The translations under genes and the position numbers were made by a program. 16,317 nt of DNA. Source: JBGSIZ01 sp041742255. Lineage in GTDB: Bacteria; Pseudomonadota; Alphaproteobacteria; Rhodobacterales; Rhodobacteraceae. The DNA lies in assembly GCA_041742255.1 (NCBI GenBank), contig JBGSIZ010000354.1, forward strand, positions 1 through 16,317. The letters are read 5' to 3'. Under the pieces are notes generated by a model. The model did not search any database, was not told the origin of the DNA, and worked only from the letters and a program-made list of their open reading frames with translations. This document shows positions 6,560 to 12,806 of the stretch, piece after piece; within the stretch, counting starts at the first letter, position 1; each line of letters opens with the position of its first letter.

Positions 6560-7018
6560 CTACGCCGCGAGGAACGTCAGGCTGACCCCGTTCAGGCAAT
6601 GCCGTTTGCCCGTGGGGGCCGGGCCGTCGTCAAAGATATGCCCAAGGTGGCTGCCGCAGCGGCGGCAGTGCGCCTCGGTCCGGAGCGAAAACAGGCTGCG
6701 GTCTTCTTTGGTGCCGATGGCGTTGGGGAGCGATTGAAAGAACGACGGCCAGCCTGTGCCACTGTCATATTTCGCCTCGGACGCATAGAGCGGCAGATCA
6801 CAGCCCCGGCACGCATAGGTGCCCGCCGCGTAATTCTTGTCCAGCGGGCTGGACCCGGCCCGCTCGGTGCCTTCTTCGCGCATGACCTTGTATTGGATGT
6901 CGGTCAGCATGGCCCGCCATTCGGCGTCGGTCCGGGTGACCTCGAACGATTGGGCGCGCAGGGCGCTGGGCAATACGAGGGCTGCAAGGCTGGTGAGGGT
7001 AAACTGGCGGCGGTTCAT
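6560..7018 (-). CDS. msrB: Peptide-methionine (R)-S-oxide reductase, Tat-exported
   Basis: MsrB reduces the R form of methionine sulfoxide in oxidised proteins. Of 152 residues, the first 23 or so look like a twin-arginine signal: N-R-R-Q-F-T-L, a hydrophobic core, then SALRAQS. The mature part has the full MsrB fold: TERAGSSPLD, zinc-binding pairs C70/C73 and C118/C121, SGTGWPSF (86-93), HLGHIFDDGP and catalytic Cys141 in RHCLNGVSL. A resolving cysteine is not obvious. The start at 7018 follows AAGGAG and yields the Tat signal; longer in-frame starts are not MsrB-like. Export would place the enzyme in the periplasm or on the envelope. It is last in a leftward series behind the fasciclin gene, downstream of the ECF sigma pair. 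Confidence 0.95.
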   Translation of the reverse strand: MNRRQFTLTSLAALVLPSALRAQSFEVTRTDAEWRAMLTDIQYKVMREEGTERAGSSPLDKNYAAGTYACRGCDLPLYASEAKYDSGTGWPSFFQSLPNAIGTKEDRSLFSLRTEAHCRRCGSHLGHIFDDGPAPTGKRHCLNGVSLTFLAA

Positions 7019-7032
7019 CGCGAACTCCTTTT

Positions 7033-7059
7033 GACGATACATGTCTGAAATACAGGATG
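7033..7059 (-). promoter_or_regulatory. ECF-type promoter-like motif upstream of msrB
   Basis: On the leftward strand CATCC (7059-7055) is followed after 18 bases by CGTC (7036-7033). The same arrangement, CAACC-N18-CGTC, lies upstream of the sigma gene. A transcript from here would start close to 7026 and could cut into the AAGGAG ribosome-binding site (7031-7026), which argues against it being functional as placed. Confidence 0.3.
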
Positions 7060-7100
7060 CGCCGCCCCCGGGACAGTAGAATGGGGACGGCGCACGCGGA

Positions 7101-7136
7101 CGTGAGAGGGCTGTAATGGGGACACCCCCCCTCACG
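7101..7136 (-). terminator. Hairpin downstream of the fasciclin gene
   Basis: CGTGAG (7101-7106) pairs with CTCACG (7131-7136). After an unpaired A, GGG pairs with CCC, leaving a loop of about 17 bases. The hairpin begins ten bases beyond the fasciclin stop. No T-tract follows on the leftward strand, so it may attenuate or stabilise the message 3' end and not terminate fully. Confidence 0.4.
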
Positions 7137-7145
7137 CCCGGTTCA

Positions 7146-7709
7146 TCACATCGCCGGCAAGAGAACCTTGTCGATGACGTGGATGACACCGTTGGACTGG
7201 CGCACATCGGCGATGGTGACGTTGGCGACGTTGCCTTGTTCGTCCTCAATCATGATCGCGTCGCCCATGTAGGTCGCCTGCAGCGTGCAGCCGCCCACGG
7301 TCGGGACCGGGTGTTTGCCGTTGTCGTCGTTGACCATGCCGATGATCGCGTCCGACAGGGCGCTGGTGGCCACGACGTGACAGGTCAGGATCTTGACCAG
7401 CGCGTCCTTGTTTTCCGGCAGCAGCAGCGATTCAACCGTGCCTGCGGGCAGTGCTGCAAAGGCTGCGTTGGTGGGCGCGAACACGGTGAACGGACCTTCG
7501 CCCGACAGCGTTTCCACAAGGCCCGCCGCCTGAACAGCGGCCACCAGCGTGGTGTGGTCGGCAGAGTTCACCGCGTTTTCGATGATGTTCTTGTCCGCGA
7601 ACATGGCCGCGCCGCCCACATCGGGGTTCGCCATCGCATGGCTTTCGGCAAATGCCGCAGTGGAGAGGCCAAAGGCCGCAGTGGCGGCAAGAAGGGTTTT
7701 GAGGGACAT
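7146..7709 (-). CDS. Secreted fasciclin (FAS1) domain protein
   Basis: This 187-residue exported protein has a Sec signal peptide ending TAAFA (cleavage near 21) and one FAS1 domain from about 35 to 185. The two conserved FAS1 blocks are present: FTVFAPTNAAFAALP (74-88) and ADVRQSNGVIHVIDKVLLP near the C-terminus. The usual YH motif reads CHVV (110-113). C110 and C141 could form a disulfide in the periplasm. FAS1 proteins are adhesion or envelope proteins; in mycobacteria MPT70 and MPT83 of this family are main SigK targets. The start at 7709 follows GGAGCAGACAT. It lies in the leftward series below the sigma/anti-sigma pair, which supports regulation by that sigma factor. Its ligand is unknown. 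Confidence 0.94.
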   Translation of the reverse strand: MSLKTLLAATAAFGLSTAAFAESHAMANPDVGGAAMFADKNIIENAVNSADHTTLVAAVQAAGLVETLSGEGPFTVFAPTNAAFAALPAGTVESLLLPENKDALVKILTCHVVATSALSDAIIGMVNDDNGKHPVPTVGGCTLQATYMGDAIMIEDEQGNVANVTIADVRQSNGVIHVIDKVLLPAM

Positions 7710-7802
7710 ATGTCTGCTCCGTTCTGGTGGATGTCCGGGCGTCATTGCCGGGATCACCAGTAGCCACGAGAGCGCGCGGAGGAGAGTTTCAGGCGAGAGG
7801 CG

Positions 7803-7851
7803 ATTTTTCGATCACAGGAGCGTGAGGCGTGAAAAATGTCCCGGCAGGATG
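7803..7851 (-). promoter_or_regulatory. Leader region of the fasciclin gene with inverted repeat
   Basis: ATTTTTC (7803-7809) and GAAAAAT (7831-7837) form an inverted repeat with a 21-base spacer. On the leftward strand CATCC (7851-7847) is followed after 17 bases by CGCC (7829-7826), a weaker version of the motif near msrB and the sigma gene. If used, it would give a leader of about 110 bases before the ATG at 7709. Confidence 0.3.
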
Positions 7852-8322
7852 TTATTTCAGCGTTTCCAGAAGTTTTCCCAGTTGGTCGATGACCAAGCCC
7901 CAGCCATCCTGAAACCCCAGATCCTGATGTTTCAGGCAATCGGCCGCCGTTTTGTGCATCACATGCGCGGTATACCGCGTTCCGCCCGGTTCCGCGTCCA
8001 GCGTGATCGTGGCCGTGATCGCCAGCCATGGATCAATCGGCCGCCACCCTTGGGCCAGTGCCGTGGTCCAGACCAGACGTCGCTGCGGGACCACATCCAG
8101 AAAACACGCCGTCAGGTGCGGCACAAAACTGCCCCCCGGTTCGCGCATCTGGGTGACAAGGCCGCCACCCGGACGCACGTCCAGCGTGACCACCTTGCAG
8201 TCCATCGGTTCGGGGATCCACCATTTCGCAAGATGTTCGGGCGTGGTCCATGCTGCCCAGACCCGGTCAGGCGATGCCGCAAGGGCGCGCGAAATGGTCA
8301 GGTCGGTGTCAGGCGATGTCAT
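7852..8322 (-). CDS. SRPBCC / AHSA1-like domain protein
   Basis: This 156-residue soluble START-like protein belongs to the Aha1 C-terminal/SRPBCC group, which folds around a hydrophobic cavity. The N-terminal strand-helix pattern ISRALAASPDRVWAAWTTPEHLAKWW is typical, as are PGG turns, the RLVWTTAL strand and the C-terminal helix WGLVIDQLGKLLETL. Proteins of this type often sit beside an ArsR-like repressor; none is present here. The gene lies 81 bases downstream of the anti-sigma gene in the same direction. The start at 8322 has AGGAG 12 bases upstream. Ligand and role cannot be read from sequence; by context it belongs to the ECF sigma-controlled group. Confidence 0.85.
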   Translation of the reverse strand: MTSPDTDLTISRALAASPDRVWAAWTTPEHLAKWWIPEPMDCKVVTLDVRPGGGLVTQMREPGGSFVPHLTACFLDVVPQRRLVWTTALAQGWRPIDPWLAITATITLDAEPGGTRYTAHVMHKTAADCLKHQDLGFQDGWGLVIDQLGKLLETLK

Positions 8323-8403
8323 GGGGCGGCTCCTGTTGTGTTACGACAGCGATGGGACCGCGACGCCCGGAGTCCTGCAGTTGGCCAAGGTCCGCGCGCC
8401 CCG

Positions 8404-9102
8404 TCACAGGAGTGTCAGGGGTCCTACCGCCAGCACGTCCCCGGTGGGTGCCCCGGTGGGTGAGCCGCCGGGCGGTTCGTCCGAAATCGCCAATGTCCCG
8501 CCTTCGAGTGCGGCGTAAAGGTCCGGCGCGATCGTGATGTCGGTTTGTGCCGCGTCGGGCAGCACCCCGAGGGACACGGGCGGATTGTCCCCGGCGATCA
8601 CCCAAAGTTCCAGAACCCGGCCATCCCGTGCCCCGCCTGCCGACCGTTCCACCCGCAGCGTCCCTTGGGCCGGGTCGTAGCCCGCCAGCACGATCAGGCT
8701 TTGATCGGCGGCGGCCACTTGTGCCTGATAGGCGGGCCGGAAGGGCGTGTTCACAAGGCCCCCGAAATCCACGAAGGCCAGCACCGCTACCGCCGCCGCA
8801 AGACCAACGAGCGACGCCGGGATGATCCCCAGCCGTTGCAGAAAGGATGTCCGCGCGGTGGCTGGATTGGCCGGAAACAGTGTGGTTTCAATGTTTTGCC
8901 AAACCCGTTTCGGCGGCTCCACCGGGTCGATCCCAGCGGTGAGCGCCGCGAAATCCTCGGCCCAAAGGGCGTAAAGGTCGCGCAGATCGGGATCCCCCGA
9001 CAGCGCATCCTCGAATGCGGCGGTTTCGGCGGGGGACAACAGCCCCAGCGCGTATTCGGCGGCCAGCGCCTTGAATTCTTCGGTTTCGTCCAGGTCATTC
9101 AT
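8404..9102 (-). CDS. RskA-type membrane anti-sigma factor
   Basis: This 232-residue protein should bind and hold the co-encoded ECF sigma factor at the inner membrane. The N-terminal cytoplasmic part has the anti-sigma text AAEYALGLLSPAETAAFEDAL (14-34), without the HxxxCxxC zinc motif. One membrane segment lies at about 92-113 (ASLVGLAAAVAVLAFVDFGG). A periplasmic RskA-like C-terminal domain follows, with VLELWVIAGDNPPVSLGVL and LAISDEPPGGSPTG. Its ATG (9102-9100) overlaps the sigma stop codon as ATGA, so the two are translationally coupled. RskA proteins release their sigma factor after regulated membrane proteolysis. Whether that happens here is inference from family. Confidence 0.92.
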   Translation of the reverse strand: MNDLDETEEFKALAAEYALGLLSPAETAAFEDALSGDPDLRDLYALWAEDFAALTAGIDPVEPPKRVWQNIETTLFPANPATARTSFLQRLGIIPASLVGLAAAVAVLAFVDFGGLVNTPFRPAYQAQVAAADQSLIVLAGYDPAQGTLRVERSAGGARDGRVLELWVIAGDNPPVSLGVLPDAAQTDITIAPDLYAALEGGTLAISDEPPGGSPTGAPTGDVLAVGPLTLL

Positions 9103-9641
9103 GATGACAGGCACTCTCTCAGCGTTAGCAGACCGCGGCGAAGCCACGTCCGGATGGTGTTGAGCGGGACAGCATACCGCTGTGCCAGCTCTTCATATGT
9201 TTCCCCCTCCAGATAGGCGCGACGCACCGCGTCGGCCCGGTCGGGTGCAAGCTGCGCCATGCAATCGGCAATCCGTCCCCGTTCGGAGGCGGCGATGGCA
9301 AGGGCCTCGGGACCCGGCGTGGCATCGGCGATATCGGCGGCCTCATCCATGTCGCCCGTCGCAGCCTTTCGGGCGCGCAGCCGGTCGATGCAATGGTTCC
9401 GCGTGATCGTCACAAGCCACGTCATCGGGCTGAGGCCGTTGATCTGATAGCGGGCTGCGTTGCGCCAAACCTTGACGAAAACCTCCTGCATCGCGTCCTC
9501 GGCTTCGGCCCGATTGTTCAAGACACGCAAGGCCACGCCAAAGAGTTTCGCCGATGTCGCCGAATACAGCGCCGCGAACGCCGCCTTGTCCCCCAAGGCG
9601 ATGCGGCCGATCATGGATTCGATGTCTGCGGGGGTTGTCAT
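9099..9641 (-). CDS. ECF-family RNA polymerase sigma factor, SigK-like
   Basis: This 180-residue extracytoplasmic-function sigma factor has region 2 at about 22-92 (AEAEDAMQEVFVKVWRNA, then MTWLVTITRNHCIDRLRAR) and region 4 at about 122-178 with the helix-turn-helix YEELAQRYAVPLNTIRTWLRRGL. It ends LRECLSS. Cysteines are C84, C127 and C177; the last two flank region 4 and are 50 residues apart, the same spacing I recall for the C133-C183 disulfide of M. tuberculosis SigK. It is the first gene of the leftward series and overlaps the anti-sigma gene by four bases. The ATG at 9641 gives a normal ECF N-terminus. The upstream CAACC-N18-CGTC motif suggests autoregulation. Confidence 0.95.
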   Translation of the reverse strand: MTTPADIESMIGRIALGDKAAFAALYSATSAKLFGVALRVLNNRAEAEDAMQEVFVKVWRNAARYQINGLSPMTWLVTITRNHCIDRLRARKAATGDMDEAADIADATPGPEALAIAASERGRIADCMAQLAPDRADAVRRAYLEGETYEELAQRYAVPLNTIRTWLRRGLLTLRECLSS

Positions 9642-9663
9642 GCGGTCATGGCCTGTCTTTGCT

Positions 9664-9690
9664 GACGCTAAAATCCTGTGGCCAAGGTTG
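9664..9690 (-). promoter_or_regulatory. Candidate autoregulated ECF promoter of the sigma gene
   Basis: On the leftward strand CAACC (9690-9686), within GGCAACCTT, is followed after 18 bases by CGTC (9667-9664). Both parts resemble ECF promoter elements, an AAC-containing -35 and a CGTC -10. The predicted start of transcription is about 15 bases upstream of the ATG at 9641. The same layout occurs before msrB. Confidence 0.45.
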
Positions 9691-9813
9691 CCGGATTTGC
9701 CCGCAAAGGCAATCCCTGCCCGCCCCGTCAACTTTGCCCTTTCCCTTGCTGACCCCCACGATATGTTGCACCCCGAACCCGAAAATATGCGACCGACAGA
9801 AAGCGATACCGAC

Positions 9814-10800
9814 ATGGCCGACGGCACCCTTGAAAAGACCGCGAAACCGACCGAGGACGTGTCCGTCCGCGAGGTGTTCGGGATTGACACCGACATGAAG
9901 GTAAAGGGGTTTGCCGAACCGTCCGAACGTGTGCCCGCCATCGACCCGACCTACAAATTTGACCCCGACACCACGTTGGCGATTCTGGCCGGCTATGGCT
10001 ACAACCGCCGCGTGATGATCCAAGGGTATCACGGCACCGGCAAATCCACCCATATCGAACAGGTCGGCGCCCGCCTGAACTGGCCCACCGTCCGCGTCAA
10101 TCTGGACAGCCACATCAGCCGGATCGACCTGATCGGCAAGGATGCGATCAAGCTGCGCGATGGCGTGCAGGTGACCGAATTTCACGAAGGCATCCTGCCG
10201 TGGGCGTTGCGCAATCCTGTGGCCATCGTGTTTGACGAATACGACGCTGGCCGCGCCGATGTGATGTTCGTCATCCAGCGCGTGCTGGAACATGATGGCA
10301 AGCTGACCCTGATGGATCAGAACGAGATCATCACCCCGAACCCCTATTTCCGCCTGTTCGCCACCGCCAACACCGTGGGTCTGGGCGATACCACGGGTCT
10401 GTATCACGGCACCCAGCAGATCAATCAGGCCCAGATGGACCGCTGGTCGCTGGTCGCCACTCTCAACTATCTGTCCCACGACGCCGAAACCGCGATCGTT
10501 CTGGCCAAGTCCCCGCATTACAACACCGAAAAGGGCCGCAAGACGATCAGCCAGATGGTCACCGTCGCCGACCTGACCCGGACCGCATTCATGAACGGCG
10601 ATCTGTCCACCGTGATGTCCCCCCGCACCGTGTTGTCCTGGGCCCAGAACGCCGAGATTTTCCGCAACGTCGGCTATGCCTTCCGGTTGTCGTTCCTGAA
10701 CAAGTGTGACGAGCTGGAGCGCCAGACCGTCGCCGAGTTCTATCAGCGTTGCTTTGCCGAGGAGCTGCCGGAGAGTGCGGCAAGCATGGCGATGAAGTGA
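9814..10800 (+). CDS. cobS: Aerobic cobaltochelatase subunit CobS
   Basis: CobS is the AAA+ ATPase subunit of the CobNST complex, which inserts Co(II) into hydrogenobyrinic acid a,c-diamide in aerobic cobalamin synthesis. The 328 residues match the family. REVFGIDTDMKVKGF is the typical N-terminus, GYHGTGKST (71-79) is Walker A and VAIVFDEYD (136-144) is Walker B. Further conserved text includes LFATANTVGLGDTTGLYHGT and a C-terminal CDELERQTVAEFYQRCF. Start 9814 gives the usual length and N-terminus; an ATG at 9787 would add nine residues, and neither has a strong Shine-Dalgarno sequence. cobT follows, with 73 bases and a double hairpin between. The catalytic CobN subunit is not in the window. 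Confidence 0.97.
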   Translation: MADGTLEKTAKPTEDVSVREVFGIDTDMKVKGFAEPSERVPAIDPTYKFDPDTTLAILAGYGYNRRVMIQGYHGTGKSTHIEQVGARLNWPTVRVNLDSHISRIDLIGKDAIKLRDGVQVTEFHEGILPWALRNPVAIVFDEYDAGRADVMFVIQRVLEHDGKLTLMDQNEIITPNPYFRLFATANTVGLGDTTGLYHGTQQINQAQMDRWSLVATLNYLSHDAETAIVLAKSPHYNTEKGRKTISQMVTVADLTRTAFMNGDLSTVMSPRTVLSWAQNAEIFRNVGYAFRLSFLNKCDELERQTVAEFYQRCFAEELPESAASMAMK

Positions 10801-10806
10801 TGGAAA

Positions 10807-10854
10807 GGTGCGTGAAATCACGCACCCTACATCCCGTTGCGCGGGTTGCCGCGC
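10807..10854. repeat. Two adjacent hairpins in the cobS-cobT gap (REP-like)
   Basis: GGTGCGTGA (10807-10815) and TCACGCACC (10818-10826) form a perfect inverted repeat. GCGCGG (10839-10844) and CCGCGC (10849-10854) form a second stem with a GTTG loop. The first, followed by CTAC, looks like a short dispersed palindromic element that I recall as common between genes in Rhodobacterales. There is no T-tract, so full termination between cobS and cobT is unlikely. It could set different message levels for the two subunits. Confidence 0.6.
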
Positions 10855-10873
10855 GCCCTGAGCGAGACGGATC

Positions 10874-12763
10874 ATGACCAAACCCACCGACAACCCTGCT
10901 GATCCGTTCAAAAAGGCCCTTGCCGAGGCCACAAAGGTGCTGGCGAACGATCCCGAACTGACCGTCACGTTTTCGGTGGACCCCCCCGGCATGTCCAACG
11001 ACAGCGTGCGGTTGCCGCAGGTCAGCCGCCGCATGACCCGCGACGAGGTGATGTTGGCGCGCGGCACCGCCGATGCCTTTGCCCTGCGCCACAAATTCCA
11101 TGATGCCGCCATTTCCAACCGCTACATGCCTCAAGGCCAGATGGCCCGCGACCTGTATGACGCGATGGAGGCTGCCCGGGTCGAGGCCGTGGGCGCCCAA
11201 TATATGCCCGGCACCGCAGGCAATATCGACGCCAAGATCGCCAATGAGGCCGCCCGCAAGGGTTACGACCAGATCACCCAAGCCAGCGACGCCCCGTTGT
11301 CTGTTGCTGCCGGATACCTTGTCCGCCACCTCGCCACTGGTCGCGACCTGCCCAAGGGTGCCGATAACGTCATGAACCTGTGGCGCGGGTTTATCGAGGA
11401 TCAGGCGGCGGGCACTCTGGACGCCATCACCGGGGCCTTGGCCGATCAAAAGGCATTCGCCAAGGTCGCCCGGCAGATCATCGCCGATCTGGGCTATGGT
11501 GACCAGTTGGGCGACGACCCCGATATGGACGAGGACCAGTCCGACGATCAGGCCGAAACCGACGATGACGACATCAGCGACGCCGAGAGCGACGGCGACG
11601 ATGATGCCGACAGCGAAGAGGCCGACGCCAGCCCGGAGCAAAGTCAGGAAGATACCCAGGACGAGGCGCAGGCCGATGTGTCCATGGACGACATGGCCGA
11701 TGCCGAATTCGACGAAGAGGCCGAAATGCCCGAGGGCGAGGCCCCGCCAGAGCCGCCCGCCCCTGCCCCCCATTCCGACGCGGACCCGAAATACACCGTC
11801 TATCGCACCGATTTCGACGAAGAGATCGGCGCCGAGAATCTGGCCGAGCCTGCCGAACTGGACCGCCTGCGCGCCTATCTGGATCAGCAGTTGGAGCCGC
11901 TCAAGGGGGCCGTGTCCCGGTTGGCCAACAAGTTGCAGCGCCGTTTGCAGGCTCAGCAAAACCGCAGTTGGGAATTTGACCGCGAAGAAGGCATTCTGGA
12001 CGCGGGCCGTCTGGCCCGCGTTGTTGCCAACCCCACCACCCCGCTGTCATTCAAGGTCGAAAAAGACACCGAGTTTCGCGACACCGTCGTGACGTTGTTG
12101 TTGGACAATTCCGGGTCCATGCGCGGCCGCCCGATTTCCATCGCTGCCATCTGTGCCGATGTTCTGGCCCGCACGCTGGAACGCTGTGCCGTCAAGGTCG
12201 AGATTTTGGGGTTCACCACCAAGGCGTGGAAAGGCGGCATGAGCCGGGAAAAGTGGCTGTCGGATGGCCGCCCGTTGCAGCCCGGCCGTCTGAACGATCT
12301 GCGCCACATCGTGTATAAATCCGCCGATGCCCCGATGCGCCGGACCCGGACCAATCTGGGTCTGATGATGAAAGAAGGGTTGCTGAAGGAAAACATCGAC
12401 GGCGAGGCGCTCGAATGGGCGCACCGCCGGATCACCGCCCGCCGCGAACAGCGCAAGATATTAATGGTGATTTCCGATGGTGCCCCGGTGGATGACAGCA
12501 CATTGTCCGTGAACCCCGCCAATTATCTGGAAAAACATCTGCGCGATGTGATTGCCATGATCGAACGGCGCAAGGCTGTGGAATTGATCGCCATCGGCAT
12601 TGGCCATGACGTGACCCGGTATTACAACACCGCCGTCACCATCACCGATGTTGAACAATTGGCCGGGGCGATGACCGAACAATTGGCCGGGTTGTTTGAC
12701 AGTGACCCCCGCAAACGCGCCCGGGTTCTGGGGATGAACAAGGTCGCCCGCCGGGTTGGGTAG
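10874..12763 (+). CDS. cobT: Aerobic cobaltochelatase subunit CobT
   Basis: CobT is the partner of CobS in the CobNST cobaltochelatase; the two form a chaperone-like AAA+ assembly that acts on CobN, much as BchI and BchD act in magnesium chelatase. The 629 residues equal the usual size. The N-terminal helical domain (1-205) is followed by a strongly acidic linker (about 211-293, mostly D and E), then a YTVYRTDFDEEI block (307-318). The C-terminal von Willebrand A domain has its metal site at D411-N-S-G-S-M. Later conserved text includes ILMVISDGAPVDDSTLS. The start at 10874 has only a weak purine-rich upstream sequence, consistent with coupling to cobS expression. Confidence 0.97.
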   Translation: MTKPTDNPADPFKKALAEATKVLANDPELTVTFSVDPPGMSNDSVRLPQVSRRMTRDEVMLARGTADAFALRHKFHDAAISNRYMPQGQMARDLYDAMEAARVEAVGAQYMPGTAGNIDAKIANEAARKGYDQITQASDAPLSVAAGYLVRHLATGRDLPKGADNVMNLWRGFIEDQAAGTLDAITGALADQKAFAKVARQIIADLGYGDQLGDDPDMDEDQSDDQAETDDDDISDAESDGDDDADSEEADASPEQSQEDTQDEAQADVSMDDMADAEFDEEAEMPEGEAPPEPPAPAPHSDADPKYTVYRTDFDEEIGAENLAEPAELDRLRAYLDQQLEPLKGAVSRLANKLQRRLQAQQNRSWEFDREEGILDAGRLARVVANPTTPLSFKVEKDTEFRDTVVTLLLDNSGSMRGRPISIAAICADVLARTLERCAVKVEILGFTTKAWKGGMSREKWLSDGRPLQPGRLNDLRHIVYKSADAPMRRTRTNLGLMMKEGLLKENIDGEALEWAHRRITARREQRKILMVISDGAPVDDSTLSVNPANYLEKHLRDVIAMIERRKAVELIAIGIGHDVTRYYNTAVTITDVEQLAGAMTEQLAGLFDSDPRKRARVLGMNKVARRVG

Positions 12764-12806
12764 GGTCCGGTCCGGGGTGCCACATCACGCCACAAGGGGA
12801 GAACCG

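Noticed and set aside
9646..11959. Two leftward frames of 490 and 456 codons opposite cobS and cobT
   Set aside because: Their sequences mirror the conserved CobS and CobT proteins, and the His/Gly/Val-rich composition is typical of antisense reading.
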